Part shown: positions 9,868 through 19,334 of the stretch, one piece after another
How positions within the stretch are numbered: position 1 is the first letter of the stretch
Layout: the number at the start of each line of letters is the position of its first letter
Source of the DNA: an uncultured Tropicimonas sp.
GTDB taxonomy: Bacteria > Pseudomonadota > Alphaproteobacteria > Rhodobacterales > Rhodobacteraceae
Direction: 5' to 3'
DNA length: 64,000 nt
Assembly: GCA_947495685.1 (NCBI GenBank)
Contig: CANLZY010000014.1
Span: 1 to 64,000, forward strand
Notes under the pieces: generated by a model
Databases searched by the model: none
Seen by the model: only the letters and a program-made list of their open reading frames with translations
What the model was told of the DNA's origin: nothing
Position numbers and translations under genes: made by a program

Positions 9868-10757
9868 CAGCCTTTGCCCTTCAACATCTTGAACGCGTCC
9901 CCGAAGGCCTCGATCGCGTTGGCGGGCAGGATGATGGTCTGCTTGCCCTCGCCCTTTCCAAGCGCATTCAGCGCCTCGACCTGTTTCAAGGCCACCTGGT
10001 ACTGGGCCGCCTCCAGGCCGTTTGCCTGAATCGCCGCGGCGACCACTCCTGTCGCATAGGCTTCCGCGTCTGCGCTGACCCTGCGGGCCTTGGCGCTCTG
10101 CTCAGCGGCATAAAGCTCGGCATCGGCCTGTAGCTCCACTGCCCGCTTCGTGCCCTCGGCATCGGTCACCTGGGCGCGCCGGGCCCGCTCCGCATTCAAC
10201 TGCTGCAACATGGCATCGCGGGTCTGCTGGTCCAGGTTGACGTCCAGGATCTCGGCGCGCGTTACCTCGATTCCCCAGTCATCCACCGCGTCTTCGACCA
10301 GCATCTTGATCTGCGTGATCAGTTGGTTCCGGTTGGATTGCACCTCGTCCAGTTCCATCTTGCCGATCTCGGCCCGCACGATACCGGCGACGGTCGTGGC
10401 AATCGCTGCATCCACGTCGCGGATACGATACACGGTCTTTTCCGGCTCGATGATGCGGTAGAATACGCTGGTTTCCACCTGCACCAGCACGTTGTCGCTG
10501 GTGATTGCATCCTGACTTGCCGTCGGCAATTGGCGTTCGAGGATCGAGATCTTGTGCGCGACCCTGTCAAGGAATGGCACGATCAGATTCAAACCCGGCC
10601 CAAGCACGGCATGCAGGCGCCCGAAGCGTTCGACGACGTATTTCTGCGATTGCGGAACGACCCGCACCCCCAGAAAGACACAGAGAAGAATGAAGGCCGC
10701 GACGAACAACGTCACGATTGCGCCTCCGGACATGGAACTGAGGGTGTCTTCCAACAT
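9867..10757 (-). CDS. SPFH/stomatin-prohibitin family membrane protein
   Basis: A 296-residue protein with one N-terminal membrane helix (GGAIVTLFVAAFILLCVFLGV) followed by the SPFH/band 7 domain (VVPQSQKYVVERFGRLHAVLGPGLNLIVPFLD...) and a long Ala/Glu-rich helical region (RARRAQVTDAEGTKRAVELQADAE) that would drive oligomer assembly. Family members scaffold membrane microdomains and often regulate membrane proteases. I prefer the ATG at 10757 (GGAAA upstream); an internal ATG at 10733 is also possible. It forms a two-gene operon with the NfeD-like gene. Confidence 0.9.
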   Translation of the reverse strand: MLEDTLSSMSGGAIVTLFVAAFILLCVFLGVRVVPQSQKYVVERFGRLHAVLGPGLNLIVPFLDRVAHKISILERQLPTASQDAITSDNVLVQVETSVFYRIIEPEKTVYRIRDVDAAIATTVAGIVRAEIGKMELDEVQSNRNQLITQIKMLVEDAVDDWGIEVTRAEILDVNLDQQTRDAMLQQLNAERARRAQVTDAEGTKRAVELQADAELYAAEQSAKARRVSADAEAYATGVVAAAIQANGLEAAQYQVALKQVEALNALGKGEGKQTIILPANAIEAFGDAFKMLKGKG

Positions 10758-10948
10758 GAGAGATTTTCCAAACAATGATACTGCCGGGAATATGCCTGCC
10801 CACGGCCAGTGCGGAAAGACATCTTTCCGGCAAATACTCAGTGTGTGCCCAAGGCGCACAATACAGGCATGGCCCGTCCGGCATGAACACGCGCCATAAG
10901 CCCCTGCTAGCTATGTCCTTCGATGATCGAGCGTCTTGCGCCACCAGA

Positions 10949-11419
10949 TCAGCCGATCGGGTCCCACCAATGGCCTAGGGCCGCCTGCAATTCAGCCACG
11001 GCGTTCTTGTGGTCAAGGAAACGCCGAACGGGCATCATCTCCCAGCATTGGCCTTCGTCGCCGAAGACAATCGCGTCGATCAACGCTTGTGGAACCTGTG
11101 CCACCAGGAACACGGCATCGGTCAGGTGCGGCTGGAATTTGTAGTACCGCTCGGCGTGCAGGATTGCTTGCCGCGGGACATCGATTGCGAATTCCTCGCG
11201 GGTTTCCCGAAGCGCACAGTCCAGAGCGGTCTCGCCCGGTTCGCGCACGCCCCCGGGCAAGTCCCACTGACCGGGGTTGGGGATACCGACAAAGTCATCC
11301 CGCAGGTAGGTCACCATCAGATCCCCACACAGGACCGCGATCTTGGCCCCGAAAACCTCTGTCGAGGTCAGAAACTCCTCGTTCCGACCCTGCGGGATAG
11401 ACGCCGCGTGAAATGTCAT
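10949..11419 (-). CDS. NUDIX hydrolase
   Basis: A 156-residue cytosolic hydrolase of the MutT/NUDIX superfamily, cleaving a nucleoside diphosphate linked to an unknown moiety. The full NUDIX box is seen: GGVREPGE, seven residues, then RETREEF, supplying the metal-binding glutamates. The flanking sequence NPGQWDLPGG is typical. I start at ATG 11419, preceded by CGGAG; a longer frame would run through the 20-bp tandem repeat upstream. Substrate cannot be assigned from sequence. Confidence 0.88.
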   Translation of the reverse strand: MTFHAASIPQGRNEEFLTSTEVFGAKIAVLCGDLMVTYLRDDFVGIPNPGQWDLPGGVREPGETALDCALRETREEFAIDVPRQAILHAERYYKFQPHLTDAVFLVAQVPQALIDAIVFGDEGQCWEMMPVRRFLDHKNAVAELQAALGHWWDPIG

Positions 11420-11451
11420 ATCGCCGAACGCTCCGTTGCGACCTTGTCTGT

Positions 11452-11491
11452 ATCCTGCGGAACGCGGCAGCATCCTGCGGAACGCGGCAGC
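11452..11491. repeat. Perfect 20-bp tandem duplication
   Basis: ATCCTGCGGAACGCGGCAGC occurs twice head to tail (11452-11471 and 11472-11491) between the divergent NUDIX and ABC exporter genes. It lies 33-72 bases upstream of the NUDIX start, so it could alter promoter or leader length. Confidence 0.95.
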
Positions 11492-11608
11492 GCAGCGCAA
11501 CCCGTCAAGGCGGCCCAACGCGCCTCGTCAGAAGGGACATCACGATCCATCTGCTTGCCGCCCCAGAGTCGGACCGCTATTGCACGGAAAGGGCAAGGAG
11601 TGGAAATC

Positions 11609-13390
11609 ATGGCGAAACCGGACAAGGGCGCAGCGCACGAGCGGGAAAGCTCCAAGCGCGTAGGGGCACTGCGGGCGTTGTTTCCGTTCTTCCTGCCTTA
11701 TCAGAAATATGTGGTTCTGGCGGGCATCGCGCTAGTCATCACCGCCAGCGTCTCGTTGCTGCTGCCGGTCGCCGCGCGCCGTGTGGTGGACGGGTTCGAC
11801 GCCGGGGCCGTGGCGTTGCTGGATCGGTATTTCATGGCCGCCATCGGCATTGCCCTGATCTTCGCGCTTGGCACCGGCATGCGCTACTACATCGTGACCC
11901 GGTTGGGTGAACGGGTGGTTGCAGACATCCGCGAGGCCGTGTTCAGCCGTATGATCGGCATGAGCCCTGCCTATTTCGAAAACCTCATGACCGGCGAGGT
12001 CATCAGCCGGATCACCACCGACACGACGTTGATCCTGTCGGTGATCGGCTCGTCCGTTTCGTGGTTCCTGCGCAATTCCCTGCTGTTCGTCGGCGGGTTG
12101 ATCATGATGTTCTTTACCTCGGTGAAGCTGAGCCTGATGGTCCTTGCCATCATTCCGGTCGTCATCCTGCCGATACTGGCCCTCGGACGGCGCTTGCGCA
12201 CCCTCAGCCGACAGAATCAGGACTGGATCGCCCAATCCTCCGGCAACGCCTCCGAGGCCCTTCAGGCCGCCCAGACGGTGCAGGCGTTTTCGCACGAAGA
12301 CGCCAGCCGTGCGCGTTTTGCCAAGGTGACCGAAGCCAGTTACCTGTCGGCGAAAACCCGCATCACCGTCCGCGCCACGCTGACCATCATCATCATCTTC
12401 GTCGTCTTCTCGGGCATCCTCGGGGTGCTCTGGATCGGCGCGCGCGATGTCCGGGCAGACGCGATGACCGGCGGCGAACTGGTACAGTTCCTGATCTACG
12501 CAGGCATCATGGCCGCCTCGGTGGCCGCCCTGTCCGAGATCTGGGGCGAATTGCAGCGCGCAGCCGGCGCAACCGAGCGACTGGTCGAACTGCTGGGGGC
12601 CGAGGACGCCGTTAAGGACCCTGCCGACCCTCGAAGCCTGCCGGTGCCCGTCAAGGGCGAGATCGTCTTTGACGACGTGGTGTTCCACTATCCCAGCCGC
12701 CCGAAGGACGCGGCGCTGAACGGCGTCAGTTTTACGGTGTCGCCCGGGGAACAGGTTGCGCTGGTCGGGCCGTCCGGCGCGGGCAAATCCACCATCCTGC
12801 AACTCCTGCAACGGTTCTACGACCCGCAGGGCGGCAGTGTACGGCTTGACGGTGTGGCCCTGCCCGAGATGAAACGCTCGACCTTCCGCCATTCGCTGGC
12901 CATGGTCCCGCAAGACCCGGTCATCTTTGCCGACACCGCACGCGAGAACATCCGCTTTGGCCGGCCCGATGCCAGCGATGCCGATGTGGAGGCCGCCGCC
13001 CGGGCCGCTGCCGCGCACGACTTCATCCTGGCGTTGCCAGAGGGCTACGACAATTACGTCGGCGAGCGGGGCGTAATGTTATCCGGCGGTCAGAAGCAAC
13101 GCATCGCCATTGCCCGCGCCATCCTGCGCGATGCGCCGGTGCTGTTGCTGGACGAGGCGACCAGTGCGCTGGATGCCGAAAGTGAACGCGCCGTTCAGGA
13201 GGCGGTCGCCGCCATGAGCGAAGGGCGCACGACGCTGATCGTGGCGCACCGTCTTGCGACGGTAAAACAGGCCGACCGCATCCTTGTATTCGAAGCTGGC
13301 CGCATCGTCGCCGAGGGCACGCATGACCAGCTGGTCGCCGAGGGTGGCCTGTATGCGCGCCTGGCGCGGCTGCAGTTCACCGAGGGGTGA
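11609..13390 (+). CDS. ABC exporter, MsbA/lipid-A or multidrug type half-transporter
   Basis: A 593-residue membrane-ATPase fusion that works as a homodimer. The six-helix transmembrane domain covers about residues 25-320 and the ATPase domain about 350-593, with Walker A GPSGAGKST near residue 386, signature LSGGQ near 491, Walker B VLLLDEATSALD and H-loop IVAHRL. ATG at 11609 has AAGGAG eight bases upstream. It may export a lipid, peptide or drug; no neighbour points to a substrate. It is divergent from the NUDIX gene and followed by a 224-base gap before the acyl-CoA synthetase. Confidence 0.9.
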   Translation: MAKPDKGAAHERESSKRVGALRALFPFFLPYQKYVVLAGIALVITASVSLLLPVAARRVVDGFDAGAVALLDRYFMAAIGIALIFALGTGMRYYIVTRLGERVVADIREAVFSRMIGMSPAYFENLMTGEVISRITTDTTLILSVIGSSVSWFLRNSLLFVGGLIMMFFTSVKLSLMVLAIIPVVILPILALGRRLRTLSRQNQDWIAQSSGNASEALQAAQTVQAFSHEDASRARFAKVTEASYLSAKTRITVRATLTIIIIFVVFSGILGVLWIGARDVRADAMTGGELVQFLIYAGIMAASVAALSEIWGELQRAAGATERLVELLGAEDAVKDPADPRSLPVPVKGEIVFDDVVFHYPSRPKDAALNGVSFTVSPGEQVALVGPSGAGKSTILQLLQRFYDPQGGSVRLDGVALPEMKRSTFRHSLAMVPQDPVIFADTARENIRFGRPDASDADVEAAARAAAAHDFILALPEGYDNYVGERGVMLSGGQKQRIAIARAILRDAPVLLLDEATSALDAESERAVQEAVAAMSEGRTTLIVAHRLATVKQADRILVFEAGRIVAEGTHDQLVAEGGLYARLARLQFTEG

Positions 13391-13614
13391 TCTCCGGCCA
13401 ACCGGTCGCAGACGTTGGATACCGCACATGGAACGCGGCTCTCCGGTGCTGGCGCAACCTGCCTGCGCGCGCCACGCGACAGTTTGATCGCGACGTTACG
13501 GCATCCGGTCGAAAGCCTTTGGCGTTGCGCAGCGTCAGACTTGCGCATCATACTCCGAACACTCCAGTTTCCGGCCAGCGCCGGAAATGGGCGTGACCAA
13601 GGGAGGACACAGGG

Positions 13615-15504
13615 ATGGGGTTTGCATCGGTCGCGGATCGCAATGCAGTCGAAAACGAAATGCCGTGGGAGGAACGGGACGTTCCCACCACGATGTACCA
13701 GTTCATCAGCCAGACACTCGAACACCATGGCCAACGGCCAGCGGTCTCGTTTCAGCTGCTGTCGACTCCGGGCGCACCGTCCGAGACGCTGAACTGGAAC
13801 GAACTGCACGCCAAGGTGACCCAGGCCGCGAACCTGTTCCGGTCGCTGGGTGTGGGGGAAACGGATGTCGTCGCCTTTCTGCTGCCCAACGCCACCGAAA
13901 CGGTGGTGACGTTGCTGGGCGGGACAATTGCCGGGATCTCGAACCCGATCAACCCGCTGCTGGAACCCGAACAGATCGGCGCCATCCTGCGGGAAACCAA
14001 CGCCAAGGTCCTCGTCACCCTCAAGCCGTTTCCCAAGACCGATGTCGCACAGAAGGCCGCCGAAGCGGTGAAGCTGGCGCCGAACGTCACCCATGTGCTC
14101 GAAATCGACATGCTACGGTATCTGACTGGGCTGAAGAAATACATCGTGCCGCTGCTTCGCCCCAAGACAACGGTCACCCATCAGGCCAAGATCCTGAACT
14201 TCAACGCCGAACTTGCCCGGCACAACAGCGATCACCTCGACTTCGCGGATTCCAAGGGCGACCGCGTCGCGGCCTATTTCCACACCGGCGGCACGACCGG
14301 CATGCCCAAGGTCGCCCAGCACCTGTATTCCGGCATGGTCTACAACGGCTGGTTGGGAAACCGGCTGTTGTTTTCGGACAGGGACAACGTGCTCTGCCCG
14401 CTGCCGTTGTTCCACGTTTTCGCGGTCGAACCGATCCTGATGTCGATGATCGCCTCTGGCGCGCACGTGATCTTTCCGACACCTGCGGGGTATCGCGGCG
14501 ACGGCGTGTTCGACAATTTCTGGAAGCTGGTCGAACGCTGGCGCGTGACGTTCATGATCGGGGTTCCGACGGCCTTTGCCGCGCTGATGCAGCGCCCTGT
14601 CGATGCCGATATCTCGTCTCTGGCAAATGCCTTCTCGGGCTCGGCACCGCTCCCGATCGAGCTGTACAACAAGTTCAAGCGGGCAACCGGCGTCGAGATC
14701 ATCGAGGGCTACGGCCTCACGGAGGCCACCTGCCTGGTGTCGATCAACCCGGTCGAAGGTGCCAAGAAGGTCGGATCAGTCGGTATTCCGTTCCCGCACA
14801 CCGACGTGAAGATCCTGATCCACACGGCGGATCACGGCGTCGTGGAATGCGCCACCGACCAGGTCGGCGAGATTTGCGTCGACAACCCCGGTGTCTATGC
14901 CGGATCGACCTATACCGAGGCCGACAAGAACCACGAACTGTTCCACCACGATGTCTATCTGCGCACCGGAGACCTGGGCCGCATCGACGAGGACGGCTAT
15001 CTGTGGATCACCGGTCGTGCCAAGGATCTGATCATTCGCGGCGGTCATAACATCGACCCGGCCTTGATCGAGGAGGCCCTTGCCGGGCACGAAGCGGTCG
15101 CCTTTGCCGGCGCCATCGGCCAACCGGATTCCTTTGCCGGAGAACTGCCATGTGCCTATGTCGAGCTGATCGACGGTGCCAAGGTGACCGAAAAGGAGCT
15201 TCTGGCCTTCATCAAGCCGCTGATCACCGAGCGCGCGGCCATCCCGAAGTACCTGGAGATCGTGTCCGAACTGCCGAAGACCGCGGTCGGCAAGATCTTC
15301 AAACCGGAATTGCGCAAGATGGCAATCAAGCGGATCCTTGACGCGGAACTGCAAAAGGCCGGCATGCCCGTGCGGGTTGACGTTGTGGTCGAGAGCAAGA
15401 AACGCGGACTGGTGGCGCACCTTGAACGCACGGGAGAGGTGGACGAAGAGGCGCTTGGGCACCTGTTGGGCAACTACACCACCCCCTGGCAGTGGACGAC
15501 CTGA
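13615..15504 (+). CDS. AMP-forming acyl-CoA synthetase
   Basis: A 629-residue cytosolic enzyme activating a carboxylic acid via acyl-AMP to acyl-CoA. The adenylate-forming motifs are present: A3 TGGTTGMPK near residue 225, A5 GYGLTEA starting at residue 365, A8 ITGRAKDLIIRGG, and the catalytic lysine motif in PKTAVGKIFK near the C-terminus. It has about 60 residues beyond that, a longer tail than standard FadD. ATG follows GGGAGGACACAGGG. It is monocistronic with a strong terminator. The chain length or aromatic nature of the substrate cannot be deduced. Confidence 0.9.
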   Translation: MGFASVADRNAVENEMPWEERDVPTTMYQFISQTLEHHGQRPAVSFQLLSTPGAPSETLNWNELHAKVTQAANLFRSLGVGETDVVAFLLPNATETVVTLLGGTIAGISNPINPLLEPEQIGAILRETNAKVLVTLKPFPKTDVAQKAAEAVKLAPNVTHVLEIDMLRYLTGLKKYIVPLLRPKTTVTHQAKILNFNAELARHNSDHLDFADSKGDRVAAYFHTGGTTGMPKVAQHLYSGMVYNGWLGNRLLFSDRDNVLCPLPLFHVFAVEPILMSMIASGAHVIFPTPAGYRGDGVFDNFWKLVERWRVTFMIGVPTAFAALMQRPVDADISSLANAFSGSAPLPIELYNKFKRATGVEIIEGYGLTEATCLVSINPVEGAKKVGSVGIPFPHTDVKILIHTADHGVVECATDQVGEICVDNPGVYAGSTYTEADKNHELFHHDVYLRTGDLGRIDEDGYLWITGRAKDLIIRGGHNIDPALIEEALAGHEAVAFAGAIGQPDSFAGELPCAYVELIDGAKVTEKELLAFIKPLITERAAIPKYLEIVSELPKTAVGKIFKPELRKMAIKRILDAELQKAGMPVRVDVVVESKKRGLVAHLERTGEVDEEALGHLLGNYTTPWQWTT

Positions 15505-15531
15505 GGGCGCGCGAACACACCGCAGACAGAC

Positions 15532-15569
15532 AATGCCCCCGAAGCCTTCGCTTCGGGGGCATTTTGTTT
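15532..15569 (+). terminator. Rho-independent terminator of the acyl-CoA synthetase gene
   Basis: A 13-bp perfect stem AATGCCCCCGAAG (15532-15544) / CTTCGGGGGCATT (15551-15563), loop CCTTCG, followed by TTGTTT. It lies 28 bases past the stop codon and isolates the next operon. Confidence 0.9.
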
Positions 15570-15614
15570 CATGCAGCGGATCGGAAATCAGGTGACTCCT
15601 CGTGCAGAGTCTGA

Positions 15615-15646
15615 CAGAATTCAATCAAACGTTTGATTGAATTCTG
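15615..15646. promoter_or_regulatory. 32-bp perfect palindrome, probable operator of the TetR-type regulator
   Basis: The half-site CAGAATTCAATCAAAC (15615-15630) is followed directly by its exact reverse complement (15631-15646) with no spacer. The core TCAAACGTTTGA fits a TetR-family dimer site. It ends 16 bases before the regulator's ATG, where a bound repressor would block transcription of the regulator and the three transporter genes behind it. Confidence 0.8.
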
Positions 15647-15662
15647 GTGAGTCGATAGCACT

Positions 15663-16322
15663 ATGCCCCAGCCTGTCGCCCCCCCCGCCACCGGTCCCGC
15701 GGAACAGACCCGGCAGGCGCTCATCGCTGCCGCGATCCAGCTGTTCGGGCGTGACGGCTTTCGCGGCACCTCCACCCGGGCGATTGCTCAGCAGGCGGGA
15801 ACCAACGTGGCCTCGATCGCCTATCATTTCGGCGGCAAGCAGGCCCTGCGAACCGCCTGTGGTCAAGAGATAGCGATCCGTCTGGCCAATGTGTTCAGGA
15901 CGGCCGACATCACCATTCCCGAAACGCCGCAGCAGGCGGAACAGGCGTTGGAAAACGTGCTGGCGAGCTTTGCGCACTTCATCCTGCTGGAACAGAAAGA
16001 CGCCGACATCGTCGGGTTTGTCCTGCGGGAACTGTCAGAGGACAGCCCGGTGATTGACGCCCTGTACGCTCAGGTCATCGCCCCCCGGCACCGCGAGCTT
16101 TGTCACATCTGGGAACAGGCCACCGGTCTGACAGCCGAGAGCGACCAGACCCGGCTGAACCTGTTCGCGATGATCGGGCAGGTGCTCTATTTCCGGATCG
16201 GGCGCAAGATCGTGAACCGGCGGATGGAATGGGCCGCCCCCACCGAAGAGACGGTGCGCCAGATCACTCAGGTGCTGCTGACCAATTTGCGCGCGTCCAT
16301 CGCTGCCAACAGAGAGCTTTGA
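15663..16322 (+). CDS. TetR-family regulator, CecR/YbiH-like
   Basis: A 219-residue DNA-binding repressor. The N-terminal TetR helix-turn-helix is clear (ALIAAAIQLFGRDGFRGTSTRAIAQQAGTNVASIAYHFGGKQAL split over residues 20-62). The C-terminal half (ENVLASFAHFILLEQ, FVLRELSEDSPVID) resembles the ligand-binding domain of the CecR/YbiH branch. The order regulator-HlyD-ATPase-permease matches the E. coli ybiH-ybhGFSR locus, which supports that assignment. It is very likely autoregulated through the palindrome just upstream. The inducer is unknown. Confidence 0.88.
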   Translation: MPQPVAPPATGPAEQTRQALIAAAIQLFGRDGFRGTSTRAIAQQAGTNVASIAYHFGGKQALRTACGQEIAIRLANVFRTADITIPETPQQAEQALENVLASFAHFILLEQKDADIVGFVLRELSEDSPVIDALYAQVIAPRHRELCHIWEQATGLTAESDQTRLNLFAMIGQVLYFRIGRKIVNRRMEWAAPTEETVRQITQVLLTNLRASIAANREL

Positions 16323-16324
16323 CC

Positions 16325-17278
16325 ATGGCTGATTTCGTCTGCTCGATCCCGGTTCTTGCCACCTTTTTCGCCGCCTGTACGGGGCTGCCGCCGCTGGCCA
16401 CCGGATATGTCGAGGGCGAGTTTCGCCTGATCGCACCCATTACAACAACGCGGGTCGAGAGCCTGTCGGTGCGCCGCGGCGACCGCCTGCGCGAAGGCCA
16501 GACGATTGCGATCATGGAAACCCGCGACGCCGCCATCGCCTTGGCCGAGGCCAACGCCGGACTGCAACTGGCCGAAAGCCAGCTGGCCAATCTGCGCGAG
16601 GGCCGCCGCGCTGCCGAGATCCAGGTGATCGCGGCATCGCTGGCCTCGGCCGAGGCCGAAGTGCGCGAAGCCGAACGCGAGGCCCAGCGGCTGTCGGGGT
16701 TGCAGCAACGCGGAATAGCCCCTCAGACGCAGGCCGACGATGCCCAGACCCGTCTGGACATCGCCAAGGCACGGGAGGCCGAGGTCCAGGCGAACCTCGC
16801 CGTCGCGCGACTGCCCGCACGCCCGCACGAAATCGAGGCGGCAGTTGCCTCGGTGAGCCAGGCAAAGGCCCGCGTCGCGGCGGCCCGCTGGCAACTGGAG
16901 CGGCGAACCCTGACGGCACCGGCGGCCGGCGCGGTGCATGAGGTGTTGCGCACGGACGGAGAGATCGCCGGGCCTCAGGCTCCGGTCGTGACCCTGTTGC
17001 CGGACGGCGCGGTGCTGCTGCGCCTCTATGTGCCCGAACGCGACGTGGCGTCGATCACACCCGGCACTGTCCTGCGGGTCAATTGCGACGGCTGCGACGA
17101 CATCCAGACCGCGACGGTGACCTATGTTTCAGATCAACCAGAGTTCACACCGCCCGTCATCTATTCACTCGATAATCGGCAAAAGCTCGTCTACCTGATC
17201 GAGGCGCGTCCGGACCCGGGGTCGGACCGCCTGAAACCCGGACAGATCGTCGACGTCCGGCTGAGGGGCGGCCAATGA
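16325..17278 (+). CDS. HlyD-family periplasmic adaptor, predicted lipoprotein
   Basis: The membrane-fusion subunit (317 residues) of the efflux pump. A short signal with a lipobox-like FFAAC suggests lipidation at C18. The barrel-sandwich half-motif VESLSVRRGDRLREGQTIA (residues 41-59) is followed by two Ala/Glu/Arg-rich coiled-coil arms (about 65-190) and the returning lipoyl half (RRTLTAPAAGAVHEVL). The ATG is two bases after the regulator stop, and its own stop overlaps the ATPase start, so the four genes form one operon. Confidence 0.88.
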   Translation: MADFVCSIPVLATFFAACTGLPPLATGYVEGEFRLIAPITTTRVESLSVRRGDRLREGQTIAIMETRDAAIALAEANAGLQLAESQLANLREGRRAAEIQVIAASLASAEAEVREAEREAQRLSGLQQRGIAPQTQADDAQTRLDIAKAREAEVQANLAVARLPARPHEIEAAVASVSQAKARVAAARWQLERRTLTAPAAGAVHEVLRTDGEIAGPQAPVVTLLPDGAVLLRLYVPERDVASITPGTVLRVNCDGCDDIQTATVTYVSDQPEFTPPVIYSLDNRQKLVYLIEARPDPGSDRLKPGQIVDVRLRGGQ

Positions 17279-18204
17279 TGGACCCCGCGATCCAGGTAAC
17301 CGGGCTGGTCAAGCGCTTTGGCGATCGAACGGTGGTGAACAACGTCTCGATGCAAGTCGCCAGCGGCCAGATCACCGGTTTCCTGGGGCCGAACGGGTCG
17401 GGCAAGACGACGATGATCCGGGTGATGTGCGGATTGCTGACCCCCGATGCCGGCACCGGCAAGGTGCTGGGCTATGACCTCGGGCGCGACACCCGTCGGA
17501 TCAAGCGAGAGATCGGTTACATGACGCAAAGGTTCTCGCTCTACGAGGACCTGACCCTGCGCGAGAACCTGCAATTCGTCGCCGGGCTCTATGGGTTGCA
17601 TCCAGCCCGCCGCCACGTGACCGACACGCTTGAAACGCTCGGTCTGACCAGCCGCCAGCATCAACTGGCCGGCAACCTGTCGGGCGGATGGAAGCAACGG
17701 CTGGCGCTGGCATCCTGCGTGATGCACAAGCCGCGCCTGCTGTTGCTGGACGAACCGACCGCTGGCGTCGACCCAAAAGCGCGGCGCGAGTTCTGGGAAG
17801 AGATCCACCACCTGGCCGCCGGTGGAATGACGGTGCTGGTTTCCACTCATTACATGGACGAGGCCGAGCGCTGCCATTTCGTCAACTACATCTCCTATGG
17901 AACGCTGGTCGCCTCAGGCACCGTGGAGGAGGTTGTCGCGCACGCGGGGTTATCGACCTTCCTGGTGACGGGCGGGATGGCGGAGGTTGCCACGGCCGAG
18001 AAGCGCCTGCGCGGGATGCCGGGCGTCGATCAGGTTGCGCCGTTCGGCACCAGCCTGCATGTCGTCGGGCGGGATGTCGCGGCCCTGCAAGCGTCGGTCG
18101 AGGCAGTCGTTGCGCAAACCGGGACACGGTCGAGCCCGACGGCCACCAGCCTGGAGGACGCCTTCATCCGGTTCATGGGCGACTCGGAGGACAACATGTC
18201 ATGA
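17275..18204 (+). CDS. ABC-2 type transporter ATPase
   Basis: A 309-residue cytosolic ATPase driving the efflux pump. Walker A is GPNGSGKTT near residue 38, Q-loop region YMTQRFSLYEDL, signature LSGGW, Walker B LLLLDEPTAGVD and H-loop VSTHYMDEAERC. Only one nucleotide-binding domain is present, whereas E. coli YbhF carries two. ATG overlaps the HlyD stop and the permease ATG overlaps this stop (ATGA). A second ATG one codon in is an equally good start. Confidence 0.92.
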   Translation: MMDPAIQVTGLVKRFGDRTVVNNVSMQVASGQITGFLGPNGSGKTTMIRVMCGLLTPDAGTGKVLGYDLGRDTRRIKREIGYMTQRFSLYEDLTLRENLQFVAGLYGLHPARRHVTDTLETLGLTSRQHQLAGNLSGGWKQRLALASCVMHKPRLLLLDEPTAGVDPKARREFWEEIHHLAAGGMTVLVSTHYMDEAERCHFVNYISYGTLVASGTVEEVVAHAGLSTFLVTGGMAEVATAEKRLRGMPGVDQVAPFGTSLHVVGRDVAALQASVEAVVAQTGTRSSPTATSLEDAFIRFMGDSEDNMS

Positions 18205-19334
18205 TCGGGTTTTCCATCCGCCGCCTGATGGCGCTGCTGCGCAAGGAAATCATCCAGATGCGGCGGGACCGGATCACCTTTGCGATGATGCTTGGGGTGC
18301 CGCTGATGCAGCTCGTGCTGTTCGGGTTCGCCATCAACAACGACCCAAATGACCTGCCAGCCGCGCTGGTCGCCCCCACCCAGGACCGCTATTCGCGCGC
18401 CATCGTCACCGCGCTGGAGCTGACGGGATACTACCGGTTCGATCACATCACCGCCTCGGCCGCCGAAGCCGAGGCCCTGATAGAGCGCGGCGCAGTCAGT
18501 TTTGTGGTCACCATCCCGTCGGATTTCGGACGGCGCGTGGATCGCGGCGACGCACCGCAGATCCTGATCGAGGCCGATGCCACTGACCCGGCCGTTGCCT
18601 CGGGTGCAATCTCGACCCTCGGGCAGGTTGCCAGCGAGGCGTTGCTGCACGAGCTTGGCCGCGAAGCCGAGGCCGAGGACGCCGCGCGCGGGCAGCTTCA
18701 GGTGATTGTGCACCGCCGTTACAACCCCGAGGGAATCACGCAGTACAACATCGTTCCGGGGCTTCTGGGCGTCATTCTGCAGATGACAATGGTCATGATG
18801 ACCTCGATGGCGCTGACGCGCGAGGTCGAACGCGGCACGATGGAGAACCTGCTGGCGATGCCCGCGACGGGATTCGAGATCATGCTGGGCAAGGTACTGC
18901 CCTATCTTGGTGTGGGCGCGGTGCAGGTTACGGTCGTGCTTGGGACGGCAAAGCTGTTGTTCGACGTGCCGTTCGTCGGGTCGCTCTGGTTGCTGCTGAC
19001 AGGCGTGTTCGTGTTTGTGTTGGCGCTCGTCCTGTTGGGGTACACGATCTCCACAGCCGCCCGAACCCAGATGCAGGCGATGCAACTGACGTTCTTCTTC
19101 TTCCTGCCATCGTTGCTACTGTCGGGGTTCATGTTCCCGTATCGCGGCATGCCAGGGTGGGCCCAGGTGTTGGGAGAGCTGTTCCCCCTGACCCATTTCC
19201 TGCGGTTGATTCGCGCCGTCATGCTGAAGGGCGCAGACCTGTCCAACGTGTCTGCACCAATGGCGGCGCTTCTGGTGTTCGTGCTGGTCTATGCAGGTTT
19301 CGCCCTGACGCGATTTCGCAGAACCCTTGACTGA
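18201..19334 (+). CDS. ABC-2 type transporter permease
   Basis: A 377-residue membrane protein of the YbhS/YbhR type with one helix near the N-terminus, a large extracytoplasmic loop (about residues 50-180) and five C-terminal helices ending at GFALTRFRRTLD. Features such as NIVPGLLGVILQMTMVMMTSMALTREVE fit the family. E. coli has two permease genes at this locus; here there is one, so the pump probably uses a homodimer. It is the last gene of the palindrome-controlled operon. Confidence 0.9.
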   Translation: MIGFSIRRLMALLRKEIIQMRRDRITFAMMLGVPLMQLVLFGFAINNDPNDLPAALVAPTQDRYSRAIVTALELTGYYRFDHITASAAEAEALIERGAVSFVVTIPSDFGRRVDRGDAPQILIEADATDPAVASGAISTLGQVASEALLHELGREAEAEDAARGQLQVIVHRRYNPEGITQYNIVPGLLGVILQMTMVMMTSMALTREVERGTMENLLAMPATGFEIMLGKVLPYLGVGAVQVTVVLGTAKLLFDVPFVGSLWLLLTGVFVFVLALVLLGYTISTAARTQMQAMQLTFFFFLPSLLLSGFMFPYRGMPGWAQVLGELFPLTHFLRLIRAVMLKGADLSNVSAPMAALLVFVLVYAGFALTRFRRTLD

